Source: Phaeodactylibacter xiamenensis (lineage in GTDB: Bacteria > Bacteroidota > Bacteroidia > Chitinophagales > Saprospiraceae). Taken from it: DNA of 64,000 bases. Positions within the stretch are counted from its first letter, which is position 1. Every line of letters starts with the position of its first letter. The notes below the pieces were generated by a model. That model ran no database searches, had not been told where the DNA came from, and saw only the letters and a program-made list of their open reading frames with translations. Positions 1 to 7,896 of this stretch are shown here, piece after piece. The translations under genes and the position numbers were made by a program. The stretch is taken from contig NZ_JPOS01000090.1 in NCBI RefSeq assembly GCF_000759025.1, forward strand, positions 1 to 64,000, read 5' to 3'.

Positions 1-384
1 CGAAGTGGGGGCAAATGCAGGGGGTCTCATGCCTTTATCCATAAGCTTTAGAACGTCAAGCTCAAACAAAAGGGTAAAGGAGCTGCCCGGCTCAGCCCAG
101 GGCACAGCTACCAGGCGTACCTCTCCTGACTCCGTCTTCACCCGCGGCACACGTGCGTGCAGATAGCAGTCATGTTGGAAAAAACGCAGATGCCGCCAAC
201 TCCGCAATTGATGATCGTGCACAGGGCACAGCTCGCCCTCGTACTCAAATTTGACCCGCTTATGGTGGTCTACTTCAATATGGAGCTCCTTTTCTCCTTG
301 TGCTGCATCTCGAAAGTCAATTTTCTTGATATACCACGGTGACTTTAGCGCTAGGGCTGCTGCAAATAGTTCGGTGTCTTTCAT
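1..384 (-). CDS. ISL3-family transposase, N-terminal part (cut by window edge)
   Basis: The frame opens at an ATG (384-382) and stays open for 128 codons to the window edge, so this is a 5' fragment whose 3' end lies outside. The protein has the ISL3-family N-terminal pattern: an LFAAALALKSPWYIKKIDF start, a cysteine/histidine segment (CPVHD), the W-R-H-L-x-F-F-Q-H core, HARVPRVKT and VPWAEPGSSFTLLFE. ISL3 transposases are DDE enzymes that mobilise an insertion sequence. The usual CxxC zinc-finger pairs appear reduced here: only the CPVHD cysteine and one later cysteine are seen, and KTESGE stands where CPxCG is common. The ATG overlaps the TGA of the upstream gene as ATGA, with an in-frame TAG just upstream, so no earlier start is possible. 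Whether the element is complete cannot be seen. Confidence 0.8.
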   Translation of the reverse strand, partial: MKDTELFAAALALKSPWYIKKIDFRDAAQGEKELHIEVDHHKRVKFEYEGELCPVHDHQLRSWRHLRFFQHDCYLHARVPRVKTESGEVRLVAVPWAEPGSSFTLLFELDVLKLMDKGMRPPAFAPTS

Positions 385-1058
385 CTGCTAAAAATACAAA
401 ACCCACTATTAATGGCGAAGAGCCCTTTTTTATCGCCTCCGATTACATCGTAAGCACCACTCTTGTATTGCTCAACCACATCAGGGCAATCCTTAAGCTC
501 CTCTTCCACTTTCATATCGGCGACAAGAGTCAGCTTACCTTTGTCACCGATACGGTAGACCGGCTGCGGCGTCAAATGTGGTGTGTAATCATAATCACCG
601 CTTGTTACCGGCGGTGGTGCCGAATAATAGTGGTAGATGGTAACCTTACCGTCCTTTATCTTCCGGAAGAAACGGGTTCGGGCGATCATATTAGTTCCTA
701 CAGCAGTCATATCTGAGTACTTCGCAGATACGTATGTCAAATCCTCATAGTCGTAGCCATCAATATCTTTAGGTCCGTACTTTTCAAAATCCTTATTTTT
801 AACCTTATCCTTCTTGAGAAATTTTTCAGCCTCAATAAATTTGAAGTCGTCCTGATAAGCCCAGGGAGAAGTGTACTCCCCATTATCGCTCCGATAGGTG
901 ATCGTCTTTATATACCCCTCAGTTTTTTTACCTTTTTGGTAAATAGCGCCGGGGACAACGCCTTCTTTTTTCATTTTAGCAGCCAAATCGTCCTGAGCGG
1001 CTACATCAAAACTCATCATCAAAGCCATCAGGCTAAGCAACAAGGGTAGATACTTCAT
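381..1058 (-). CDS. secreted hypothetical protein, 225 aa
   Basis: A signal peptide is clear (residues 1-21, hydrophobic core, cleavage near DVAAQ), so the product is exported to the periplasm or surface. The mature part is lysine- and tyrosine-rich and rather hydrophilic, without a motif I can assign. A proline/tyrosine-rich stretch follows an Ile-Tyr-His-Tyr-Tyr segment about two thirds through. The stop codon overlaps the ATG of the transposase fragment, which is unusual for an insertion sequence: the last ~10 residues may be encoded by, or next to, inserted DNA, so the natural C-terminus may differ. Gene reality rests on length, the signal peptide and absence of a better opposing frame. 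Function unknown. Confidence 0.75.
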   Translation of the reverse strand: MKYLPLLLSLMALMMSFDVAAQDDLAAKMKKEGVVPGAIYQKGKKTEGYIKTITYRSDNGEYTSPWAYQDDFKFIEAEKFLKKDKVKNKDFEKYGPKDIDGYDYEDLTYVSAKYSDMTAVGTNMIARTRFFRKIKDGKVTIYHYYSAPPPVTSGDYDYTPHLTPQPVYRIGDKGKLTLVADMKVEEELKDCPDVVEQYKSGAYDVIGGDKKGLFAINSGFCIFSR

Positions 1059-1242
1059 GATAAAAATGATAATTTGGAACGCTTATCCGTTTTACTTGAA
1101 TTTTGGGAGGAAGTCAACGAGAGAAACGCATCCTAAGTTAATGAAACAATGTCAGAAGCAAAAATATAAAATATCCTCCGTTACTCAAAAGGTTCTGCTT
1201 ACATTCAGTTCCCAAAAAATGCCTTATCAAAAATAGAAAATA

Positions 1243-3309
1243 ATGCTCTTTTTCCGCTTGTTTCTGGTCCTGACCATCGCCATACCATTGCGCGCGCAGG
1301 TAGACCCCCAAAATATCCAAATCGCCCGCGACCAATGGGGGGTGCCCCACATTTTTGCCCCTACGGATGCGGAAGTCGCCTACGGGCTCGCCTGGGCTTC
1401 TGCCGAGGATGACTTTCTCACCATGCAAAAGCAGCTGCTGCCCGCTAAGGGGCTGATGGGGCAGGTCTTTGGCAAACAAGGCGCTCAGCTTGATGTCATT
1501 GTGCACCTGCTGGGCGCAAGAAAAACGACCCGGGAGCGCTACACCACCGACCTCAGCCCGGATTTCCGAAAGATTCTCGAAGCTTATGCCGATGGGCTCA
1601 ACGCCTATGCCGCCAGGCACCCAAAGGAAGTCCTCCACCGCAAGCTTTTCCCGGTGGATGGGCAAGACCTCATTCCCTCCTACATGCTCGGGCTGGCACT
1701 GCTTTCGCAAATTGATGAACCCCTGGGCGCCATTTTCAGCGGGCGCATGGGGCAGGAAGTCAATCAGGAAAGAGGCTCCAATGCCGCCGCCGTTGCCCCC
1801 CATAAAACGACAACCGGCGAAACCTTCCTGCTCGCCAATTCCCATCAGCCCCTGGAAGGGCTTTACTCCTGGTACGAGGCCCATGTGTGCAGCGAGGAGG
1901 GCTGGAATATGCTGGGCGCGAATTTCCCGGGTGGTGTCAGCCTCTTCCTGGGTACCAATCCCTACCTCGGCTGGGCACATACGGTCAATTATCCTGACTT
2001 TACAGATATCTACAAACTGAAGATGCACCCGGAACGGAAACTGACCTACCGTTTTGACGGAAAATGGCTGGAATTGCAACCTGACTTTTACAAGGCACGC
2101 ATCCGGCTACTGGGCTTTCTGCCGGTAGGCAAAAAGCAGAAGTTCTACCAGAGCAAATACGGCATTACTTTCGAAACGCCCAATGGGTTTTTCGCCCTGC
2201 GCACGGTAGCCAATCAGACCATCAAAGCACCGGAGCAGTGGTACCGCATGAATAAAGCCCAAAATTGGGATGAATTCCGGGCGGCGCTGGACCTGCAGGG
2301 CATTACCTGTACCAACATCGTTTATGCGGACCGAGAAGGGCATATTTATCACCTCGGGAATGGGCTGCTGCCCAAACGAGACCCCAACTACGACTGGTCA
2401 GGCATACTGCCCGGCGACACTTCCGCCACCCTATGGGAGAATGACTTTTACCCGGTAGACCAGCTGGTGCAGGTACTTGACCCGCCTTCAGGTTATGTCT
2501 ACAACTGCAACCACACTCCCTTCCGGAGTACCGCTCCCGAAGACAACCCTGACACCACTGCCATACCGCCCCACATGGGTTACAAACGCCCCAACGACCT
2601 CACCAACCGGGGCGCCCGCTTCCAGGCTTTGATGCAGCAATACGATCAGGTAAGCTACGAGGACTTCAAGCGCATCAAGTACGATCAGGCTTATGAGCAG
2701 CCCATGGTAGCTGTACCCTGGTTTGAGCCCATATTCCATCTCAACCCTGATGATTATCCGGATATTCAGGAGCAAATCCGGCTGCTGCGGGATTGGGACC
2801 GGGTGGCAGATGCAAATAGCGAGGCCGCTGCCACGGCCATTCTTGCCTATTACCACCTGGAATCTGCGCTAAAATCCGGACAGTCGATGCTGGAACCGGG
2901 CACCCTTCCAGAGAAAGAGCTTGCGGAAGCCCTGCGATTCGCGCAGGAGCATTTCGTTAAGCACTTTGGGCAACCTACAGTTCGTCTCGGCAAGCTACAG
3001 CAGCACCGCCGGGGCGATATCAGCCTGCCTATGGGCGGCGGCCCGGATGTGCTCGCCGCAGTACGCAGTGAACTACAAAAGGATGGCCGCCTCCGCCCGG
3101 TTTCCGGTGATTCCTATATACAGTTTGTCCGCTACAGTGAGGAAGGGGTTCAAATTGAAAGCATCAACGCCTACGGGGCTTCCGCCCGCCCCGACAGCCC
3201 GCACTATACCGACCAAATGCAGCGCTTCACCAGCCAGGAACTTAAGCCGATGACGCTGGATAAGGAGGCGGTGCTAAACGGCGCGGTTCGGATTTATCAT
3301 CCGGAGTAG
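1243..3309 (+). CDS. penicillin acylase family protein (Ntn hydrolase)
   Basis: Secreted precursor of 688 aa. The signal peptide covers about residues 1-19 (ends LRAQ). The N-terminal segment IQIARDQWGVPHIFA is typical of the alpha subunit of the penicillin G acylase / AHL acylase family. The beta subunit should start at Ser179 in the motif ERG-S-NAAAV, which in this family is exposed by autocatalytic cleavage and acts as the N-terminal nucleophile. The oxyanion-region asparagine and the GWAHTVNYPD segment are also present. Such enzymes hydrolyse amide bonds of acylated amines (beta-lactams, acyl-homoserine lactones, acyl peptides); the substrate cannot be read from sequence. It stands alone, divergent from the 381-1058 gene and convergent with the hydrolase at 3318. 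Confidence 0.88.
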   Translation: MLFFRLFLVLTIAIPLRAQVDPQNIQIARDQWGVPHIFAPTDAEVAYGLAWASAEDDFLTMQKQLLPAKGLMGQVFGKQGAQLDVIVHLLGARKTTRERYTTDLSPDFRKILEAYADGLNAYAARHPKEVLHRKLFPVDGQDLIPSYMLGLALLSQIDEPLGAIFSGRMGQEVNQERGSNAAAVAPHKTTTGETFLLANSHQPLEGLYSWYEAHVCSEEGWNMLGANFPGGVSLFLGTNPYLGWAHTVNYPDFTDIYKLKMHPERKLTYRFDGKWLELQPDFYKARIRLLGFLPVGKKQKFYQSKYGITFETPNGFFALRTVANQTIKAPEQWYRMNKAQNWDEFRAALDLQGITCTNIVYADREGHIYHLGNGLLPKRDPNYDWSGILPGDTSATLWENDFYPVDQLVQVLDPPSGYVYNCNHTPFRSTAPEDNPDTTAIPPHMGYKRPNDLTNRGARFQALMQQYDQVSYEDFKRIKYDQAYEQPMVAVPWFEPIFHLNPDDYPDIQEQIRLLRDWDRVADANSEAAATAILAYYHLESALKSGQSMLEPGTLPEKELAEALRFAQEHFVKHFGQPTVRLGKLQQHRRGDISLPMGGGPDVLAAVRSELQKDGRLRPVSGDSYIQFVRYSEEGVQIESINAYGASARPDSPHYTDQMQRFTSQELKPMTLDKEAVLNGAVRIYHPE

Positions 3310-3317
3310 GCCCTGCT

Positions 3318-4127
3318 TTATTGTTTATCCAGAAAGGCAGCCATAGCCTCACAAACCGCCTCCGGCTCTTCTACGGATGAGGTATGGCCGGCACGGGGTA
3401 TGATGAGCAATTGGGCATTTGGAATGTGCTCAGCAAGGTATTCTGATTTGGCGGGAACAGTGGCAACATCCTCCGCCCCGACCAATACCAGCGTTGGGCA
3501 CTGAATATCAGCTAAGGCCTCGGGTGGCACTGCTTCCCGCTCAATGACACCTTCCACCGCACGCGTAATGCTCCGGCTGTTGCAGGTCAGTTGCTGCTCC
3601 CAATATTTTCTGAGCGAACGCCGGTTTGGGTCCTGCAGAAAGGATGGGCCAAACATGATTTTCATGACCGGGCGCTTGACCACCCAAACCCCCAGCATTT
3701 TCACGATCCGGTTGAGCATCCGATAACGCGGGATGTTCTCTTCAGGCTCTGCCTGGGCAGAAGTATCTATAAGTGTCAATGACTGGACTCGATCCGGGTG
3801 CCGACTGGCAAGGCGCAGCCCGACAAAGCCGCCCATACTCAGCCCCGCGAAGTGGCAACGATCAATTTTCAGTGCATCAAGCAGAGCCACAGCATCCCCG
3901 GTGAGCGTGTCCATGTCGTACCCACCTTCTGTAACTGAACTCTGCCCCTGCCCCCGGTGGTCGTAGGCGATGACCCGGTATCGGTCTTTAAAAAACGTAA
4001 TTTGATCAGCAAACATGCGACTGCTCCAAAGCAAGCCATGAGCAAACAGCAGGGTTTCCGTTCCCTGACCATACTCTTCGTAGTAAAGTTCCGTTTGATT
4101 GACGTATATCCTGGGCATATTTTTCAT
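3318..4127 (-). CDS. alpha/beta-fold hydrolase
   Basis: About 269 aa, cytoplasmic (no signal peptide). The protein begins with the lid-less alpha/beta hydrolase N-terminus (YYEEYGQGTETLLFAHG, oxyanion HG), then YDHRGQGQS, the nucleophile elbow GLSMGG (Ser97), the acid in GAEDVAT (Asp220) and the base in RAGHTS (His248). This gives a full Ser-Asp-His triad as in 3-oxoadipate enol-lactonase, haloperoxidase and esterase relatives. The substrate is unknown. An upstream in-frame ATG at 4211 exists, but homology-like sequence starts at MKNMPRIYV, so 4127 or 4118 is the likely start; the longer form would collide with the divergent promoter of the lactonase gene. It is divergent from the 6-deoxysugar operon and convergent with the acylase. 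Confidence 0.85.
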   Translation of the reverse strand: MKNMPRIYVNQTELYYEEYGQGTETLLFAHGLLWSSRMFADQITFFKDRYRVIAYDHRGQGQSSVTEGGYDMDTLTGDAVALLDALKIDRCHFAGLSMGGFVGLRLASRHPDRVQSLTLIDTSAQAEPEENIPRYRMLNRIVKMLGVWVVKRPVMKIMFGPSFLQDPNRRSLRKYWEQQLTCNSRSITRAVEGVIEREAVPPEALADIQCPTLVLVGAEDVATVPAKSEYLAEHIPNAQLLIIPRAGHTSSVEEPEAVCEAMAAFLDKQ

Positions 4128-4244
4128 AAAAGATACGCATTTCTGTGGATTTCTCCGCCCCCGCAGATAATCCCGCTGCACCATAGGGTTACAAATGCCT
4201 ACCGCCCGCACACTTTAAATAGTACTTTGGCAAAAACGATAAAA

Positions 4245-5078
4245 ATGCGCATTGATGCCCACCAACATTTTTGGGAATATGACCCGGTTGCCTATCCCTG
4301 GATTTCTGAGGCGATGCCTAAACTCCGGAAGGACCACCTGCCCACCGACCTTAGCCCTTTACTGAAAGAGGAAGGCATAGGTGGCTGTGTGGCGGTACAG
4401 GCCCGGCAATCTCCCGAAGAAACTGACTTTCTGCTACATCTTACTCAACAATATGCTTTCATTAAAGGTGTGGTGGGATGGATTGACTTGCAGGCACCTG
4501 ATGTAGCACAAACACTGGGCCACTACCAAAGCAACCCTTTGCTCAAAGGGATACGCCATATTGTTCAGGACGAACCGGATGATGAGTTTCTGCTTCGCCC
4601 GGACTTTCTGCGTGGTGTGCAAAAACTGGGACAGCAGGGCTATACCTATGACATCCTCGTCTTCGAGCGCCACCTCCCGGTAGTCCTGAAGTTCCTGGAT
4701 GCCTGCCCCGATCAACCTTTTGTGCTGGACCATTTGGGAAAGCCCACTATAGAAGGAGGGCCCAGTCCGCTTTGGAAAGACCATATCCGGTCCATCGCCG
4801 CCCACCCCAACGTGTACTGCAAGCTATCCGGGCTCGTCACCGAGGCAGACTGGAACAACTGGCAACGAGAGGACTTCTACCCTTTCCTGGATATCGCAAT
4901 GGAAGCATTTGGGCCCGAGCGGCTGATGATTGGCTCAGACTGGCCCGTATGCCTGCTCGCTGCTGATTCCTACCACGAAACGGTGAATGTAGTGCAGATG
5001 TACCTTCAGCAATACGCCCCGGAAGCCCAACCGGCTATTCTGGGAGCGACGGCTACCCAATTTTACCAACTCAACTAA
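4245..5078 (+). CDS. amidohydrolase_2 family protein, probable L-fuconolactonase-type lactonase
   Basis: 277 aa TIM-barrel hydrolase of the COG3618 type. The metal-binding N-terminus is MRIDAHQHFWEY (His6, His8). The family motifs FVLDHLGKP and MIGSDWPVC follow, the latter with the conserved aspartate. Relatives hydrolyse sugar lactones (L-fucono-1,5-lactone, L-rhamnono-lactone) or 2-pyrone-4,6-dicarboxylate. The start at 4245 is chosen because the extended frame back to 3957 runs through the opposing hydrolase gene and matches nothing. It is the first gene of a three-gene operon, 6 bp before an SDR dehydrogenase, then a mutarotase. The set fits open-chain oxidation: mutarotate, oxidise to lactone, hydrolyse to aldonate. 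Fuconate dehydratase and later steps are not in the window. Confidence 0.82.
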   Translation: MRIDAHQHFWEYDPVAYPWISEAMPKLRKDHLPTDLSPLLKEEGIGGCVAVQARQSPEETDFLLHLTQQYAFIKGVVGWIDLQAPDVAQTLGHYQSNPLLKGIRHIVQDEPDDEFLLRPDFLRGVQKLGQQGYTYDILVFERHLPVVLKFLDACPDQPFVLDHLGKPTIEGGPSPLWKDHIRSIAAHPNVYCKLSGLVTEADWNNWQREDFYPFLDIAMEAFGPERLMIGSDWPVCLLAADSYHETVNVVQMYLQQYAPEAQPAILGATATQFYQLN

Positions 5079-5084
5079 AAAACC

Positions 5085-5852
5085 ATGGACTTAAACCTAA
5101 AAGATAAAGTATTCCTCGTCACCGGTGGCGCAAGCGGAATAGGAGCCGGCATCAGCCGGGCATTGGTAGCAGAAGGCGCCCTGCCCGTTATCGTTGGCCG
5201 CAATAAAGCTAAAGGGGACGCAATCCTGGAAGAACTGGGGATGGGCTTTCAAATTGTAAAAAACCTGGGCACCACAGAGAGCTGCCGCGAGGTCGTCGAA
5301 GAAGCCCTTCAACTTACCGGCAGAGTAGACGGCTTGGTGAATAACGCCGGTGCCAATGATGGCGTAGGGCTGGAAAATGGCAGCCCGGAAGCCTGGATCA
5401 ACTCCCTGCAAAAGAACCTGCACCACTATTTTTATTTGGCACACTACCTGCTCCCCGAGCTTAAGCAGCGTAAAGGCAGTATTATCAATGTCAGTTCTAA
5501 AACCGCCGTAACCGGACAGGGCAATACTTCTGCTTACGCTGCCGCAAAGGGCGCCCAACTGGCTCTCACCCGGGAGTGGGCGGTGGAACTCCTCCCCTAC
5601 CACATTCGCGTCAATGCCCTGGTACCTGCCGAGGTGATGACCCCGCTCTACCGGACCTGGCTGGACACTTTCGATGACCCGGCTGCCAAACAACGCAGTA
5701 TCGAAAGTAAAATCCCGCTCGGGCAGCGCATGACGACCTGTGAAGAAATGGCAGACATGGCCCTCTTCCTGCTCTCCGACCGCGCCTCCCACATCACCGG
5801 GCAGCATTTCTTTATCGATGGCGGCTACGTCCACCTGGACCGTGCCCTCTAA
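5085..5852 (+). CDS. SDR family oxidoreductase, probable L-fucose dehydrogenase
   Basis: 255 aa classical short-chain dehydrogenase. The Rossmann motif TGGASGIG lies at residues 13-20, NNAG at about 86-89, and the catalytic Ser138, Tyr151 and Lys155 in NVSSK...SAYAAAKG. The C-terminal GQHFFIDGGY is the usual SDR ending. The enzyme should oxidise a sugar or alcohol with NAD(P)+. The assignment to L-fucose, or another 6-deoxyhexose, rests on gene context: a lactonase-type amidohydrolase 6 bp upstream and a rhamnose-mutarotase-family gene 9 bp downstream. The N-terminal MDLNLKDKVFLVTGGA resembles SDRs seen in fucose clusters (recalled family knowledge, not searched). All three genes appear co-transcribed. 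Confidence 0.82.
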   Translation: MDLNLKDKVFLVTGGASGIGAGISRALVAEGALPVIVGRNKAKGDAILEELGMGFQIVKNLGTTESCREVVEEALQLTGRVDGLVNNAGANDGVGLENGSPEAWINSLQKNLHHYFYLAHYLLPELKQRKGSIINVSSKTAVTGQGNTSAYAAAKGAQLALTREWAVELLPYHIRVNALVPAEVMTPLYRTWLDTFDDPAAKQRSIESKIPLGQRMTTCEEMADMALFLLSDRASHITGQHFFIDGGYVHLDRAL

Positions 5853-5861
5853 ATACAGCTG

Positions 5862-6191
5862 ATGAAAACGTACTGCTATACCCTCGACCTGAAAGACGAC
5901 CCGGCACTCATCGCAGAATACGAACGCTACCACGAAGCTGTCTGGCCGGAAATCCTCGACAGCATAACAGGCAGCGGTATCCGGCATATGACCATCTACC
6001 GCTGGTCCAACCGCCTGTGCATGATCATGGAAACCGAGGATGACTTCGACCCGGCAGAAAAAGCCCGTCTTGATGCGGTCAATCCTAAGGTACAGGAGTG
6101 GGAGACCCTAATGTGGGACTACCAGCAAGCGCTGCCGGGAGTGGAGGCCGGGACGAAGTGGGTGGAAATGGAGGTGGTTTTCCAGCTTTAG
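5862..6191 (+). CDS. L-rhamnose mutarotase family protein (DUF718), sugar mutarotase
   Basis: 109 aa, the normal size for the family. It has the recognisable pattern: a tyrosine-leading first strand, EYERYHEAVWPEI with the catalytic-type His, GIRHMTIYRWSNRLCMIMET, and a C-terminal WETLMWDYQ. Members interconvert the anomers of L-rhamnose or L-fucose so that a dehydrogenase or isomerase receives the right form. Here it follows the SDR by 9 bp and closes the operon, which argues for supplying beta-anomer substrate to that dehydrogenase. No transporter or regulator for the sugar is visible nearby. The next gene is convergent. Confidence 0.87.
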   Translation: MKTYCYTLDLKDDPALIAEYERYHEAVWPEILDSITGSGIRHMTIYRWSNRLCMIMETEDDFDPAEKARLDAVNPKVQEWETLMWDYQQALPGVEAGTKWVEMEVVFQL

Positions 6192-6218
6192 TCGCTACGA
6201 ATGTACATTTACGAAACC

Positions 6219-7865
6219 TCATTCATCTACAATCCACAGTTCCGGGAGGCTTTTCTTTAGTTCGGGAAAAAAGACCTGATAGACTCCAGCTGGTATACTT
6301 AATATACTAGCTTGGTAGCGCTCCCCATGCTTGCTCACTGGGAACACGCCGATAAACCGGCCGTCAATATTATAGATTTCAATCCTACCTAAGGGTGGAA
6401 GGTTGCCTCCAAGCTCGAAAAACACAAACTCCCCGGCTGAGGGGTTAGGAAATAACCGGGCTTTTTCTTCCCAGCCATCCCATGTTGTACTCACCTCAAG
6501 AGGCACCTGTACACTGTCTACTAAGATGCATTCCGCCGCATCCGTGACTGTTAATGTGTAAGTGCCCATCTCTATTTGCAGCAGGTTAGCGGTAGTTTGC
6601 CAAACAGGATCGCCCCACTCGTAGAAAAACGGAGGTGTGCCGCCAATTACAGTAGTAAATACATTGCCACCGCTTAGCCCTGTAGCTGGCTCTACCTCAA
6701 AGGATACGGCTAGTGAGTCTGGCTGAAGCAACTGCTCTTGGGATACAAAGGTACAGCCATACGCATCTGTTACCGTGAGGCTGTAAGTGCCAGCTGGCAG
6801 GTCTTGAATAGAGCCAGAATCCTCTCCCGTACTCCATAACCAGGAGAAAGGAGGAACTCCGCCTTCTGTTTCTATCTCAATACTTCCATCTTCTCCTCCA
6901 AAACAAAAAGGTCCTTCTTTCTGCCAAATAATATCCGGTCCAGGAGAAGCCTGAACTGTAGCATTTGCGGAGATACTGCAATTATTTGCATCTGTTACTT
7001 GTAAGGTATAAATGCCCTCAGAAAGATTCTGTGCCAGTTCTCCCTCTGCCCCATGTGTCCAGGAATAATTATACGGTGGAGTACCTCCATCCACTACCGC
7101 CGCCAGCAGTCCCAGACCGGCATTACAGGTATCAAGACCATCTGCAACTTCTAGTAGCAGTGGAGAAGGCTCTTGCAGCGAAACAGGCCCAAACGTAAAA
7201 ATCTGCCCTAGTGCATCTGTAACTGTACAGGTATAGCTTCCATCCCCAATCCCGGTCAATGTAGAACCTATTGCGCCAGTATTCCAAACAAATGAAAATG
7301 GAGGGAAGAAACCCTCTGCAGTAATCGCGATACTCCCGTTGGCGTCACCAGCGCAGGTGGGGGAATCGGTCTCCACGTAAGCAACCTCTAATGCTATTGA
7401 TTCCGAAGAAAAAGAAAACACCCGGGAAGGGTCGCTATATGCAGGTATAGGTGCACCATTATTATTTATCCAGCCATCTAGTTGTACTGTTTGCCCATTT
7501 TCTGAATACACCAAAACCTGTTCTTGCGCAGGATCATAAAGCAGTAATGTGAACACATCTGTTTCCGTCATGCCCTCATCTATAGTATCCGTTGTAGCAT
7601 CATCTCCAAAAATATTGAGATTGGCATAAGTGATACCTTCAAACAGAATCACCTCCGATGCCCCGGCACAATTCCCCGCACTATCAAAAGCGGCAATCCA
7701 GCTGCCCACTGGAACAGGTGAATCATCGAGTTCTACTTGTCCCAATAGGGTACCAGAAAATATAGTTGGAGTATAGACAAAGCCAGAGGGTTGAGCCCTA
7801 AGAGATTGCGTATTGAGCAGCATACACAAACAAAGAGTAACCAAAAAGTAAAAAATTAATCTCAT
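6219..7865 (-). CDS. T9SS-exported SprB-repeat protein, 548 aa
   Basis: A signal peptide (about residues 1-25, ending LRAQ) is followed by a ~125-residue domain (LLGQVELDDSPVPVGSWIAAFD ... INNNGAPIPAYSDPSRVFSF). A clear homologue of this domain sits in the next gene (7897-12096). Three to four SprB-like repeats follow, each with a C-A/N-G...DG start, a PPFSFVWNTG-type turn and YTLTVTDA ends. The C-terminus (LFPNPSAGEF ... IYNIDGRFIG ... IPAGVYQVFF) is a type A T9SS sorting domain, so the protein is expected on the outer surface or released. Cysteines in the SprB repeats are paired. It is probably transcribed with the subtilase 31 bp upstream. Likely an adhesin or surface-matrix component; no catalytic motif is seen. 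Confidence 0.85.
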   Translation of the reverse strand: MRLIFYFLVTLCLCMLLNTQSLRAQPSGFVYTPTIFSGTLLGQVELDDSPVPVGSWIAAFDSAGNCAGASEVILFEGITYANLNIFGDDATTDTIDEGMTETDVFTLLLYDPAQEQVLVYSENGQTVQLDGWINNNGAPIPAYSDPSRVFSFSSESIALEVAYVETDSPTCAGDANGSIAITAEGFFPPFSFVWNTGAIGSTLTGIGDGSYTCTVTDALGQIFTFGPVSLQEPSPLLLEVADGLDTCNAGLGLLAAVVDGGTPPYNYSWTHGAEGELAQNLSEGIYTLQVTDANNCSISANATVQASPGPDIIWQKEGPFCFGGEDGSIEIETEGGVPPFSWLWSTGEDSGSIQDLPAGTYSLTVTDAYGCTFVSQEQLLQPDSLAVSFEVEPATGLSGGNVFTTVIGGTPPFFYEWGDPVWQTTANLLQIEMGTYTLTVTDAAECILVDSVQVPLEVSTTWDGWEEKARLFPNPSAGEFVFFELGGNLPPLGRIEIYNIDGRFIGVFPVSKHGERYQASILSIPAGVYQVFFPELKKSLPELWIVDE

Positions 7866-7896
7866 GATCTCAGTTTTTTTTGCTTCAAGGGTTCAA

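Noticed and set aside
1138-2079. 313-codon minus-strand frame opposite the penicillin acylase
   Set aside because: Lies across the acylase's signal peptide and catalytic Ser region, which are plainly coding on the + strand.
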